NCBI RefSeq assembly: GCF_035582795.1
Contig: NC_134366.1
Coordinates: 7,670,828 to 7,734,827 of the forward strand
From: Mycteria americana
Taxonomy: Eukaryota; Chordata; Aves; Ciconiiformes; Ciconiidae
Direction: 5' to 3'
Length of the DNA: 64,000 nt
The position numbers and the translations under genes are program-made. Within the stretch, counting starts at the first letter, position 1, and each line of letters opens with the position of its first letter. Below are positions 49,757 to 61,600 of the stretch, in pieces. Under the pieces are notes generated by a model. The model saw only the letters and a list, made by a program, of their open reading frames with translations, was not told the origin of the DNA and searched no databases.

Positions 49757-52700
49757 CTAAGCAGAAAGGGAGGGTTACTTGGGTCCCAACAATGTGGTCA
49801 TGCGAGGTGGCCTCATGCCCACATTGAGCGGCTGCATTTAGGCACTGCAGTACTGCAAACTACCGGGGCCTGATGGTCCCTCTGCAGTCCCGGTCCCATC
49901 CTGCACACAGAAATGTCCCCAGTGGAGTTAACTGCTGGTGCTTCCTGCCGTTTCCAGCATAGCCTAGGAATTATCCAGAGCCAGATTGGACCTTGCCTTT
50001 AGAAGAAGTTGTTTTGGGTTACACCAGCAATGAAGCCTGGGACCAGGGGCTCCCCATTTCACATCGCTGTAGGAGTGGATCTCTGAGCTTCACCATGTGC
50101 AACAGAAACAATTTAATAGCATTTGATAGTGCTAAAGAAGGACATGAGTCCCCTCAGCCCCTGGATAAACCCATTTTGGACTCTAAGGAGAAATGTGCAA
50201 TGCTTGAAATATGTTTTACCTCTTTGAACTGACTCATTATCTATGATGGGAACCATATTTAATAATTTCTCTCTTTGCTAGTAATTCTCAATGGCCTCTC
50301 TTTGATGCTTTCCAACAGAGAGCAGGACTTGGCTCGGTTGTCTTCACTTTATCTCTACGTCCAGAGTTAACTACAACTTTCCCTTGGAATACAGTCAAAT
50401 AGCTACAAGACTCAACAACCCTGGTGACTTTGGCATGCCTGACTTCTTCACCTAGCTTGGCTGCGTTTCTTTAGCATGTCTTTCTCCATTTGAAGGTCTT
50501 CAAGTCAGGAGCAATTCTGATGGTCAAGAGGGACAAATTTTGCTGCTCTTCTCTCCCTTCATCACTTTAGTACACACTGTGCTATGCACTTAATGTGGCC
50601 ACAAGTATCACCTCTTTCCTCTATTTAAATCTCCCATGCTTTTTAACCAAGTTTTGCCATTACGCTAATAGTTTTACAGTCAGGTTTTCACCCCATCATT
50701 GCTGAACTGCTCATCTCTGCCTCGTTCTTTTCTTCCCAACTTTTTGAAGGATTTTATAAGGAACTCTGCTGCTTCTCCCATCTATTCGCTCAGCAATGAC
50801 AACAGAGCACAAATGCGATCTTCCAAATCATTTGGTTTCTGTGGTCTGTCTCTTGCCAGGAATTCAGCCGTGACATCTGGGTTGGGACCTACTGTATGTG
50901 GGATTTCCAGAGAGCAACTCCTTTAAGTACTGGATGGGTGAAAGACTGCTGGGCCTCCAGGGTCAGGCAACAGCTGGTGAACCCAGCTCAGTCTGACCCA
51001 GAGCAAAAAGCTGGAGTCCTAGGAAAAAAGTTGTTTATAAAACCAGCCACCCACGGGCATTATTAAAAAAAAAAGCAAAAGGCTAGGGTATTTAGTCAAG
51101 CCACCTTACAGATTCCTCGCCATATTTCGATTTATTTTGTGTTTCTGAGAGGACATGAGGTGGGACCGTGGTGGGTTCCTTCTCCCATCTGCCTGTGCAC
51201 CGATACGACTGGCACGTCGAGCACACGCCTGCCTGGTGCCCCTCTCCACCCCGCTGCCCGCGCTTGCACAACCCTTTTCTGCAGCGTCGCTGCAACGTGC
51301 TCAGCCAAAACATGTGGATCCCGAGCGTTTCCTGCAAACAAACGAGTTCATTCTTTGGCGTTTTTGCAGCCAGCTTATATCCGAACCAGAATTACAAAGT
51401 TGTCCTCAGACTTTTCCTTTGAAGCTCACTTTGCAGTGTGTGGAGAAGGCTGCCTGCTGCTCATGTGAGTGCGATGGCAGGTCGCCCTGAAGCCATGTCC
51501 CCCCCATCGCGTATCCTGATGTGCACTGTCGGAGATCGTGCTCAGCTCTTCAGCTTAATTAAGAACAATTTATAAAATTGTCCTCCTCCTCTACATACAC
51601 CCCAGCCTTGTTCATAAGGCACGCATGGCTTGCTTCCTTTTCTACCCCATCTCTTCAGCTTACATGCACCTCTCCGTATTTTTGGACGATCATGGGCCTC
51701 TTTTTCCATCAGCTCACCATCCCTTCCTGAAGCACTCCTGAAAAAAGCTTGCGATCCTATCTTCTGCACCTTCCAGTCACTCCCTCCTGCTGAGAATACC
51801 TAACGTTACTGAAAATACTGCATGGTGGTAGGACAGGGGTGTTCACAGGGTGTTGCTGGCCCACCAGGACATGGTGGTTCTTCCAACTCGGCTCTGATCT
51901 AGAGCATCTTTCAACAACTGCTGGACGCTGGGGAATAATGCAGGGGGTAGAGCAGCCCCTCATAGTCGCTGTCTTTCCCAAGACCTCTGTGTTTCTCTCC
52001 AGACACACAGCTGATGTGTCTGCACAGTCGCATGGAGGGAACGGGACAGGCCTTGAGGTAGATGGAAGCAGACTGCGTGACCTGGTGTGGTGATAAGAAC
52101 CCACCGGCTTGGCCTTCTGCTTAGGGAAAGGCTGCAAAAAAGAGGAATAACAGAAAGATGGGAGTGAAGTGTATTGGCAGTGCAAGGTGATGAGTGAAGA
52201 CTTGTATGGCTTACTTAGCTGTTCCTTTATTGCCTAAAATTTACGTTCTCTGAGACCATCAGCAAGAGAGGAAATCAAGTCAGTCAGGAGCCCAGGAAAA
52301 AAAAAAAAAAAAAAAAAAAAGATGATCCTGTCCTCAAGCCCAGCATGGGAGAGCTGATCCAGACGCAGAGCACGCAGCCCTCAAACATCTCGATGCTGTG
52401 TTTCATTAGCACATAAACCCAGAGGACACGGGAATAAAACTCTCACGGAACCAGTGCAAGCCCTGTAAGCCAACGCTGGCTGCTTGTGCTGAAAAAACTA
52501 GCAGGGGAGTGCTGCAGCTTCAGCCTGAACCAAGCGGGATGCTTTCAGTAGGGCTTGAGGACCTCATTCTCCATGTAGGACTCGAGCAGTGCCATGAGCA
52601 GCTACCACCTCTGCCGAGAAATAGGTAACGTTTATTGAGCGGCAACATTTGGGTACCTGTTCTGGTTGATATTTCACAGCCTGACTGCAGAACATCTACC

Positions 52701-55700
52701 AAATGCTCATAAATGCTTCAGCAGAATAAATAGTTGGTCTGGTTCCTTCAAGTTACGTCACTGTAGCTTAGAAAAGCCCTTTTTGGGGTATTCTCTCCCG
52801 GTCTGTAAAGCAAATTCAGCTTTTTAAAGTTGTTGTTTCTAAGCGATCCTCTGTGGAGTGGCTGAGGCACAAAGGAGGACGAGAAGCGCATGTCTTTGTC
52901 TAAAACCAGATGATCCCATATGTGATACCGGAGCTGGCTCTGCCCGTGGGACGGGCAAAGCCACTCGCCACGCAAACCACAACAGCTTCCGAGGAGGCGG
53001 TAACATCTCGAAGCCGCTCCGAAACAGCAAGCTCATTTCCAGCATAGCTTTATATCATCAGCCTTTCTGGCTGTGTGGGGTAGCAGTCGCCGGCCCCAAA
53101 AGGGCAGCGGGGAAGGTGCCGGACACCCTCGGCCTCCCCGCACGCCATGCCAAAGGCAGACGTTTCTCCCCATTCCTGCGTTTCCAGCTGATCCGTCATC
53201 ACTTCCCGCAGGCACGGCCACCCCCACAAGTGCAGGCAGCAGCTTTTTAACAGCACATGGCACCATCCACGGGTTTTGAAGGGGAAGCAAATATTTCTGT
53301 ATCCAACGGATGTCACGTTGCGGGAATTAAGGGGGAAAATCGCAGAGTGAGACTTCGGTGGGGAGGGAGCCCAGGAGGACCCGGCTTTACGCCTGCTTCC
53401 GGCACGCACAGGGTAACACAGAGCCGCTTTCAGGCTGGGGATGTGCTGGAGACAGCCTGTGGCTGAAACTCCCCTCGTCTCCGGTGACCCCATCTCCTCC
53501 ACTCCCCACATGGTCAAGGATGGGTCCTGGGAGGGCTTTGCCAGGCTGAGCCCAGCACCAGCTACACCTGCAGCACCTCTGGGGTCCCCTGGGCTTACAT
53601 GGTCCATCTAACGGAGAAAAGCGGTGCCACAGGGTCCCTTTCTCCTCCCTGGTCTCACCTCTCTCCTGCGGTATCTCCTCCTTCCCTCCCTCCTCCTGCG
53701 GCCCGGGGCCAGCAAGTCCCTCTGCACCATCCTGCCTTTTAATGGCCTTTACAGACCCTTCCACGCGCTTGCGACAACCATCTGCCCGGGGTCTGAATGT
53801 AATGCCACAAAACTCAGCGAGTTTCCTCGCCGTGCTCCTCTCAGTATTTAATTTTTTTCTATTTTTTTTATCGCTACTCATAAGCCTTTGAGAAATCATG
53901 TAATGTTAACATAAACAGTCTAGGCTCCCATGCGAGGGAAAGCAAGCTTTGTGCCCCTTATATGTTTTGCAGGGGAGGGGGAAAAATCAATCTGAGAAAT
54001 TTAAGTGCTTGAAAGTTTCCGGGCAGCTTCCCAATTTCTCAAGCTCCAGGCTCTGCTATTTATGTGTGGTAAATATTTGGCCCTAAAGCTCTTGCCGGAG
54101 TACTCACAGGCTCTCTCTTGGCTTTACAGTGTTGGTACTCAAATGCCTTTTGCTTCAAATGCTCAGCACTAACGGAGTCCCCGGTGGGCTCCAGCCATTT
54201 CTTCCCATCGGGAGCCGGTAGCTCCTTAGTTTTAATGAACCGCCACCGCCTGATCCGAAGCCTGGTTTTTTTGGAAGAGGAGAGCTCTCGGTTGAATCAG
54301 AAAGGGTCCTGCAGGACACTCGCTGTCGGGATGTCACGAACTTGGATGGCAATTTCCTATTCTGGGAAAAATCTTGCTGTTGGACAGAAAGGGTCCAACA
54401 TCCCGGGCTGGGTGCAGGTGAGATGTGCAATATCCAGTCCAGGACAGGCGGAGAAGAGCGTTTCTGTGCTCCCTCCTCTGCAGGGGCTTCCCTCTGCCCC
54501 GTGCCCTGCTCCAGCCCCCTCTGCCCGGCTCTGGGAGGGTTTTATGGCATTCCTCCGCTCCCAGCACACTCGCAGTGAAAATGCAATTGTCGGACAGAGG
54601 AAAGGGGAGACGGCCAGATAACAACCCGTCTCACACCAAGAGAAAAAAAAAGCATAAAAAGGACCGACACCATCAAGAAAATGCAAATTGCCACCCAACA
54701 GCAAGAAAAAGGCAAAGCTGCCGTCCTGCCGAGGCTTTCAGGAGCATCTGCAGGGGCGGGAGGATGGGGCTGAGCATCGGTAACGCATCTGCAAAGCGGG
54801 TTCATGAGGCACCAAGTGTGACCAAAACCCCTCATCGGGGTGGCTGTTGCCCGTCTTTCAGAGGCAGGATTTAATTTTAAGGTGAGACGCCGCTGCCTTA
54901 TTTTTGCTGTCCAAGGAGAAGGTTTCTGGTGTTGCAGTAAGCCTTGGTGAAGTCACTTGCAAAGCAAAAGCCCTGACCTGCATCACCCGGAGCCATCCAT
55001 CTGCCCTCCCCAAAAGCCTCTGTGCAGATTTTAAAGAAGTGTTTGGAAACGTGCACAGAAATGTAAGAAAGAGAGAAAGAGAGAAAGAGAGAAAGAGAGA
55101 AAGAGAGAAAGAGAGAAAGAGAGAAAGAGAGAAAGAGAGAAAGAGAGAAAGAGAGAAAGAGAGAAAGAGAGAAAGAGAGAAAGAGAGAAAAAGCTGGGTT
55201 TAGGCTCTTGTTTCATACGCCTTAAAAAGGTATCTCAGAGCTCTTGTAGCTTGTGCTTAGCTGCCACCCTCCAAAAATCATGCTCCTTTGAAGCAGCTCT
55301 TAATGGGCAGGCACCAAAATTCACCCTTAAACTCACATTTTTAGGCTTTCTCCAAGTCCCCCCAGCATCAACAGGCTTTTCCACGACGGGGGGGTCCCTG
55401 CAGCCACCTCGCTCCGCTGCGGCGGTGGGTGCAAAGGGCGTGGGGCAGGGAGCACCGCAGCGGCCGCGTGCCAGGACGCGGGCGGTTACTTACGCGCCGT
55501 CGCCGTACACTTTGAGGGCGTTGATGCAGGTCTTGTCCCAGCCTTGTCCCTGCAGGAAGGAGCAATCTTCTGTCAGCTCCAGGCTGGGACCACTAAAATG
55601 GCTCCCCTCAAATATTTTGATCCTGTAATGCTCGCCGTGCTGGGGACAAAAGGATTCAAGTCAACCAAAAAAAAAAAAAAAAAAAAAGCAGCAAATTATT

Positions 55701-58163
55701 TCCCTGGCTTTTATAAGACAGAGGAAGACAGAAGGGTGCTTTGGAAGGGGAATGTGAAAAGCAGGCCAACACCACCAGTGCCAGCGCTCACAGAGCACGC
55801 ACAAACTCATGCCACCTCCCAGCACACGGCGCCAAGCAGAAAAGCAGCCAGAAAACCCTCGTCTCTGCACCCGGCTGCACCTTCCTACAGCTGCCATCCA
55901 CGTGCAAACACATCGCTCGTGGGACACGTCGCGCTCAGGCACACGTAGCCCCTCGCCCATCTGCAGATCCCCCCCGCCAGCCCACAAACCCTCCCTCCCA
56001 AATACAGCATCAGCTACAGCCCCGGCTCTCCATGCACTCACACAGCAAAAAAAAGATATATATCCACAGTGTACAAAGATGTTAGACTATTCCCCTAAAC
56101 TCATTTATATTGCCTCCAGTTCCACGCATAGCAGCTGTTCCTGATGGGAGTTCCTTTAAGGAAAATTAAAAAAAGGGAAAAGAAAAGGAAACTTTCCCAG
56201 CATCATCGTTGCTGCATTGAGCCCTTGAGGGTGGCACGACATAAATTCCTCTGGAGAGATTTCTGCAGCCTGTGGCATAGGTATGTGGGACAGAGCGAGC
56301 TGAAAGGGTATTTTTAAGCTAAATTCAAAGAATACCTAAATGCATTTTTCAAATAAACAATGTCAATGCACAAGAAGGCCGGGCTGCGATGCCAAACCTC
56401 ACAGCAGGCGGCCGCCGGCGGCAGCCAAGCAGATACCGTGCCTGAGCAAACATTCCTCCGGGAATCTGCGCTGCAGAAATGCCTCGAAGCACTCGCTGGC
56501 ATCTCACAGGGAAAATCATGGGCCAGGGAGGGAGGAGCATGTCCTTGTGCCAGCTGGGCTCCAGGGCCCGAGGCAGAGCATCCCTCCATGTATGGACCGC
56601 GGAGGTGCTTCGGGAAGGACGTTACAGACCTGAAACAAACCTGTTGCTGTACTGAAAAGCAGCTTCTGGGCCAGCGAGAAACCCCACCGGCTCCAAGTGG
56701 GTTCATCATTGCCCTGGGGATCGTGAGTGATAGGAGAGTCAAATGGAAAGACCTAACCCAGATTCATTTTTCTTTGCTACTTTTTAATCTTCCCGATTAA
56801 ACCTTCCTCCGGGCAGCGCTTTTAAAAGCTTCATAAGGGGAGGGCTATCTACTATGGGAAAAAACACATTATTTTAGTTTAGGATTACTGGGGGTTTTTT
56901 TGCAACAGTGGCGAATTCAACTAAAATTTGCTAGGAGCAACCCAGCTGCCCCATGGGTCCGGTTCGGAAAGTCCTGGGGCTGCCTGCTCCTGCTCTGGGC
57001 ATGTGGGGAGACCAGGCTGCTGTGGCTCCAACTTGCCTTGGGCAACGACCCTCCTTCTTAATTCCCCTGCGAGTATTTCATAGCAACTCACATTAAAAAA
57101 GAAAAGCACTTGACGCTGGCAGGACACTGCCACCTTATCTGAAAAAACATGGGAAAATCCCATCCCGTTAAAGCTGCCGCGCTTCACGCTGCGTCTTTTC
57201 CTGGCCAGGAAGCACGGGAGAGCACGACTTGGCTTTGTGGCCTCTGCAGACCACCCCAAGGGGTGACAGACCTTCGCTGGGGTACTATTTCCTTCTCAAC
57301 GGGATGTATTATTTCTAAAAGGCACAGATTTTTATTACACTTATTCATGGGGCTCATAAAAATAAAGCCCAACAGCAGCTCCGTCCCACCGGTGCTCCAG
57401 CCGGGAGAGCGAAGCGCCAGCGGCATCCACTCACCATCCCGACAGGCCGGCAGGAGCCCAGGTGGTCGCTGCGGCCGTTCCAGCGATAGAAATCGGGGTA
57501 CTCGCCGTGCTCCAGGACGTACTGCTGCCCTCGGAAGTCGGGGTGATCGAAGCAGACCCAAGCCCCGCTCTGGACGCAGATGGAGTTGACCCGGTTGAGG
57601 AAACCTCGGTCCTGGAAGCTGCTGCAGCTGCCGCAGACCTCCAGCTTTCTGCCCGTGAAGCATTTGCCTTCATAGAAAATGATCTGGGGGGAGGGAGGAG
57701 ATCAGGCCCGCGGTGAGGAGCAGGGGCATGGCCGGACCCCCATTTCAAGCAGATGGGAACCACTTGCAGATGCATCATTTTAGGATGGTTTGGGGTTTCT
57801 ATAGCTGCTTTGCAGCAAGAGGAGCACGGCATCACCGGCATTTTTTCCTAAGAACCGTATTTGTTTTTCTGGGACCGCAGCGCATCCCGCATTTATGACA
57901 CTTCTCGCCGCCTCGTGCTTGCTCGCACATATTTCCAGCAGGAATGTTTAAACAGGAAACTCCGCTCCCGAAACGCAGCTCCTTCTGCCGCGCCCTCCCC
58001 GTCCCTGCTACCAAATTTACTCCCAGTATCATCAGTCACGTCGCATCCTCTGGGATATTATCCCAACCTACTCCTTCAACCCGGAGGATGCTCAGGCTCT
58101 CCGGCCCCAGGCTGAAAGGGAAGCGGTTGGGTCGTTACTTACTTTTCCCGAGTATTGAGACAT
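49621..58163 (-). CDS. CRYGN: CRYGN, gamma-N crystallin (complete, four coding exons)
   Basis: The coding path in transcript order is 58163-58143, 57683-57435, 55639-55494 and 49756-49621. It totals 552 nt (183 residues plus stop; human about 182), all GT-AG. The protein has four Greek-key motifs: FYEGKCFTGRKLEV, CFDHPDFRGQQYVLEHGEYP, IFEGSHFSGPSLEL and LYEEPNYRGRMYVVERGEF, ending RRVINYF. Beta-gamma crystallins are stable structural proteins of the lens; gamma-N is also reported in retina. One exon carries both motifs of the first domain, as in gamma genes, while two exons carry the second domain, as in beta genes. This is the known gamma-N hybrid layout. A TATA box lies 77 bases before the ATG. 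No frameshift or premature stop is present, so the gene looks functional. Confidence 0.96.
52298..52320. repeat. Poly(A) tract
   Basis: About 23 adenines occur in CRYGN intron 3, with no recognisable element body attached. Confidence 0.9.
55067..55190. repeat. (GAAAGAGA)n eight-base satellite
   Basis: About 15 nearly perfect copies of GAAAGAGA are present, all purine on the plus strand, about 300 bases from the CRYGN exon 3 donor. Confidence 0.96.
55494..55639 (-). CDS. CRYGN: CRYGN coding exon 3, Greek key 3
   Basis: The acceptor is CTTTTGTCCCCAG and the donor is GGCGC|GTAAGT. The exon encodes HGEHYRIKIFEGSHFSG and QGWDKTCINALKVYGDG, and ends in phase 2. Confidence 0.95.
55640..57434 (-). 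other. CRYGN intron 2
   Basis: This 1.8-kb intron has a poly(A) run at about 55667-55687, close to the acceptor of exon 3. On the transcribed strand this is a T-run that may extend the pyrimidine tract. No gene is seen. Confidence 0.8.
57435..57683 (-). CDS. CRYGN: CRYGN coding exon 2, N-terminal domain
   Basis: The acceptor is CCTCCCCCCAG and the donor is GGGATG|GTGAGT. The 83 codons cover Greek keys 1 and 2, with SFQDRGFLNRVNSI and FDHPDFRGQQYVLEHGEYP. It is GC-rich relative to its introns. Confidence 0.96.
57684..58142 (-). other. CRYGN intron 1
   Basis: This is a short intron of 459 bases between the seven-codon first exon and the N-terminal-domain exon. Nothing unusual is seen. Confidence 0.85.
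58143..58163 (-). CDS. CRYGN: CRYGN coding exon 1
   Basis: The ATG at 58163-58161 begins MSQYSGK, seven codons, followed by the strong donor GTAAGT. It corresponds to the short N-terminal arm of gamma-N crystallin (human MAQRSGK). Confidence 0.94.
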
Positions 58164-58239
58164 TTTCTGCTGGCTGCTATCCAAGACCAAAAGCGAGAGC
58201 CAAACCAAAACCGCGATGGACAGAAATGTTGGACACCCC

Positions 58240-58249
58240 GCTATATAGC
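58240..58249 (-). promoter_or_regulatory. TATA box of CRYGN
   Basis: The palindromic GCTATATAGC lies 77 bases upstream of the CRYGN ATG. Transcription would start near 58210-58218, giving a 5' UTR of about 50 bases, typical of lens crystallin promoters. Confidence 0.75.
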
Positions 58250-58292
58250 AGCCGGAGGGGGGGAGATGGGGCTGGTGTCGCGAGGGTTTTTT

Positions 58293-58299
58293 AACAAAG
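58293..58299 (+). promoter_or_regulatory. Candidate SOX site upstream of CRYGN
   Basis: AACAAAG matches the core SOX-binding motif and lies about 45 bases upstream of the TATA box. SOX1/2 activate gamma-crystallin promoters in other vertebrates. A seven-base match alone is weak evidence. Confidence 0.35.
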
Positions 58300-58361
58300 C
58301 AGCGGGAACCGGGGGCTTTACGCTTTCCTGCTTCGTAGGCAGAACCGCCGGTAACGGGGCC

Positions 58362-58370
58362 TGCTGAGTC
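58362..58370 (+). promoter_or_regulatory. Candidate Maf half-site (MARE-like) upstream of CRYGN
   Basis: TGCTGAGTC matches the left half and centre of a T-MARE. It lies about 115 bases upstream of the TATA box. Large Maf proteins are the main activators of crystallin promoters, so site and position fit the gene. Confidence 0.4.
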
Positions 58371-58463
58371 CGGGGTTTTGATTTCGGGCAGACGATCTGA
58401 CAAAAGATTTGCTTGGCAGGGCTTTGGTCGATTAGTGGTGCACATTTACTGCTCCTTTTTGAA

Positions 58464-58622
58464 GGACTTTTTTTTTTTTTCCTCTTTTTTCCTTTTTATT
58501 CTTTTTTTTCCCTTTTCCCCCTCCCTTTTTTCCCCTTTTTTCATTCCCCGCTTTTCCCCTTTTTTTCTCTTTGTTTCTCCTTTTTTTCCCCCTTTTTTTC
58601 CTTTGTTTTCCTTTTATTTTTA
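58464..58622. repeat. Polypyrimidine tract upstream of CRYGN
   Basis: About 160 bases are almost entirely T and C on the plus strand (purine on the gene's sense strand), 220-380 bases upstream of the TATA box. It is low complexity rather than a perfect repeat. Confidence 0.9.
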
Positions 58623-61600
58623 GAACAGACAAGAAGGAAATAAGGAACCAGCAGCAGCTCTAACCATGGTACCTAGTTTCTCCGTGTTAGGTTTGCTTCT
58701 TTCTACTGTTTTTTCCCAGCTTCTTCTCGCCTATGCAGTGTGGCAGCCAAAAGCAAGCATCCTTGGAAGACTCCTCACCAATAACACTTTGCACTCCATC
58801 CGTCAAAGCAATGGTTTCTTGTTCAACCTTCGAACGTCTTTAAATGGCATCTCCGAAAGCCGAGGACCTCATCCCCTCTGAAGCACAAAGGTTGGGCTTG
58901 CAAACCCACCACTGTTATTCACGAGCATCGTTTTTATGAATGTTCCGATCTTTCAGCACTGAAGCACCAAGACACAGATATGAGTCAGGATTAGAGGGAT
59001 TTTTAAGCCATACCATTGACTATAAACGAATATGGCCCGTAGAGCTGCAATTACAGCTTCAGAGTCTGGCATCTCAAATGCCAGCGCAAGGAAAAGCTGT
59101 TTCCTATTCCCCTCTCTTGTGTTATAAGAGCATCCAGAGACTTTAACTGTCTTATTCTCAGGACAAGTAGCAAAAGAAAGCCCCAGCCCATAAATCCCGT
59201 CAGTTTATATTAATGAGTCAGGCTAAGAAGAGGTAAAGACAAATGCATGGGGGTGGCCCATGGACCAGCACGCAGAGACCTACCAGGGCACCATGTTAAA
59301 AGGAAATTTTTCTTTTATGCTATTTAATAGCTCTGGAAGAGACTTCACACCCAGCTCCTACTCATCAAATCCTCCTCGTCGTCACCCACGGGGCCCCAGT
59401 CACCTCCCCCCCGCCACTGGCACTCCGCTCCCCGGACCGTCAGGCACACGCTTTGGATCCGAACCCTAAGAACTCGTTTCTCGGCAGGTCACTTCCATCC
59501 ACACGCATGCCAGCGGCCTCGCTCGGCAACCCTACTCTGCTGCCTTTGTTCACTGCTTCGTTTCGAGATGAAAGACCATTTGGAAAGAAAGGATGTAATT
59601 ATTAAGGCTTAAACGTACGCCGCCCTTTCAATTAAATTGTAAAAGTTAATAAGCGCGTGTGCACGCACACGTAGGCTGAGCTGGAAGACGTCGCGTTGAC
59701 TGGGATGCGCTGGAAGAGGAAGGAGGGAGGTGGCACGTTGCGTTTGGAGAAGATACACATCCTTCAGCTGACACGGGTAAACCTGCCCTGGCATCACAGG
59801 AACGCTGTTTACATTTACATGTTCTGATGGGAAGCAGGAAATAATGAAGAAAAGCCCCATCTAATTTAAAAAAACCTACCCAAACCCTCATTGAAATGCT
59901 GGTGTTATTTTCTAGCTGCTAAATTAGTCACCAGGTGGTGTGAGAAAAGTAACAGTGGGTGGAAAGTCCTACTTGCAGGGGGCATTAGCAGCATCCCCAA
60001 AACCAGCCCTTCCGCGCCAGCCTTGCACTTGGTGTCCTGGGAGGGGAGGAGATGTGTCCTTCTTCTGAGCCATGGCTGGGAGCACCAGGGTGACGAGGTG
60101 GCACCGTCGTTGGTGTTGGGACCCAACAGTCCCAAACACGGGGGTCGTAATGGTCCACGTGCTCTTGGCGTTGGCCATGAGCTGTTTAGTGCCTGGAGAG
60201 GAAGACCCACAACATCCATGACAAACTGGCCCTAAAGTACCCAGTAAAGCAAGTATTACCACAGGAGGAGGTTTTTATGGAACCACAAAAACCTGGTTTC
60301 CTCCGGCTCTGTCTCACGATGGGATTTTCCCGTTTCTCCTAAGCTGCGAGCTTTAACTAAATCTGCAGGAACGTGAAGTATCTGAGACTTGTGCCCGGCT
60401 GTTAGGTTTGTTAGAAGTTGTCCAGCAGGTTCAAAAGCTATTTTAGGAGAGATAGAAAGAGGGTGCGACAACTTTAGTCTCATTTCTTTGAGAAACCACA
60501 TTAAAGATATGAAACAACAAAGGACCCGTCTCTAGAAAAAAGGAAAACGATGGGGAAAAAAAGAATACTGAAGAACGGCAAACCCTAATTTGTGGGAAAA
60601 AAACCCTTCATTCCTTGCAAAGGATGGAATGGCTGCCGATGGAGGAGATAAAGGAGCAGCCTGAGGAGCCTGCGGCCGCTAGCAGCCTTTCAGGCACGCA
60701 ACGCTGGGGCAGATCTCGCCTCCCGCTCGTGCCCAGGCACAGGATCGCATCCGACCGTGGTGCCCCGAACTAACAGGATCGCGGGCAGCCCTGCTCTGCT
60801 GCGGCTGTTTAAAGGATGAAGCATTGGAGACATGAACTTACAAGTTTGAGCGTAAGGCTTTAACGAACAAAACCCAAAAGTCTGAGGTTTTTTTGCACGT
60901 CTTGGTTTAGAGGGAGAGAGAAATTGAGCTTGATGTCTGCAGGGGCGGCTCCGGGCTGTGCTATCCCTGCCTGTCTTTGCTGCTACAAGGCTGAAGAGCG
61001 AGGCGGTCAGAGACGATTTGCTCCGAGTCCAGACCAGAACCAGGGGGGTGAGAAAACCGAACACCTCAACCACGCGAGATGGCCAGGGTTGATTTCAAGT
61101 CCCTTGTAACCCTGCAGTTACGTCCCCAACAAAACCTGGGCAGGAAGGATTCGATGCCACGAGGCACTGTCGGTGCCAACACCAGACCCAGCCACGCTAG
61201 AAACCAGAACTCCACCATCCAGGACAAAAACACCCTGCCTGGATAAACGTGCTGGCTCCTGGCCACCACCCCACTCTCCTCCCCACATCCCACCTACGCA
61301 CAGGGTCTGGGTACAGCTCTAGTCCTCTTACAAAGTGATTTCCATTACACGCCAAGGGGTTGCGAGCAAGGTTATTTCGGCATAAATAAGCCCAGGCTGG
61401 GTGGCCTTCAAAATGCAGCCGTGAGATGCCACCGCATCTTTCCATGGGATGTTACGTAGGATTTATGGGGGTGATTTTTCTGTGCAGCTCAGCAGACAGT
61501 GGCCATTGCACGTGTCTGGCCCAGCAATACACCTCGCAGTAATCCCGAGTGTTAGGTGGTGCTGGCAGAAGGATGCTGCCGAAGGACCCGAGTTAAGGCA

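Larger units (their letters stand above)
49757..55493 (-). other. CRYGN intron 3
   Basis: This intron is 5.7 kb. It contains a poly(A) tract (52298-52320) and the eight-base array at 55067-55190, and is GC-rich around 53050-53800. Overlapping long ORFs in that GC-rich part show no known domain. Confidence 0.8.

Noticed and set aside
53050-53899. ORFs of 170 and 185 codons (-) in CRYGN intron 3
   Set aside because: They overlap each other in different frames in GC-rich DNA, show no recognisable domain, and lie inside a well-supported intron.
55031-55216. Ser/Leu/Phe-rich ORF (-) and Glu/Arg/Lys-rich ORF (+)
   Set aside because: Both are read from the GAAAGAGA satellite.
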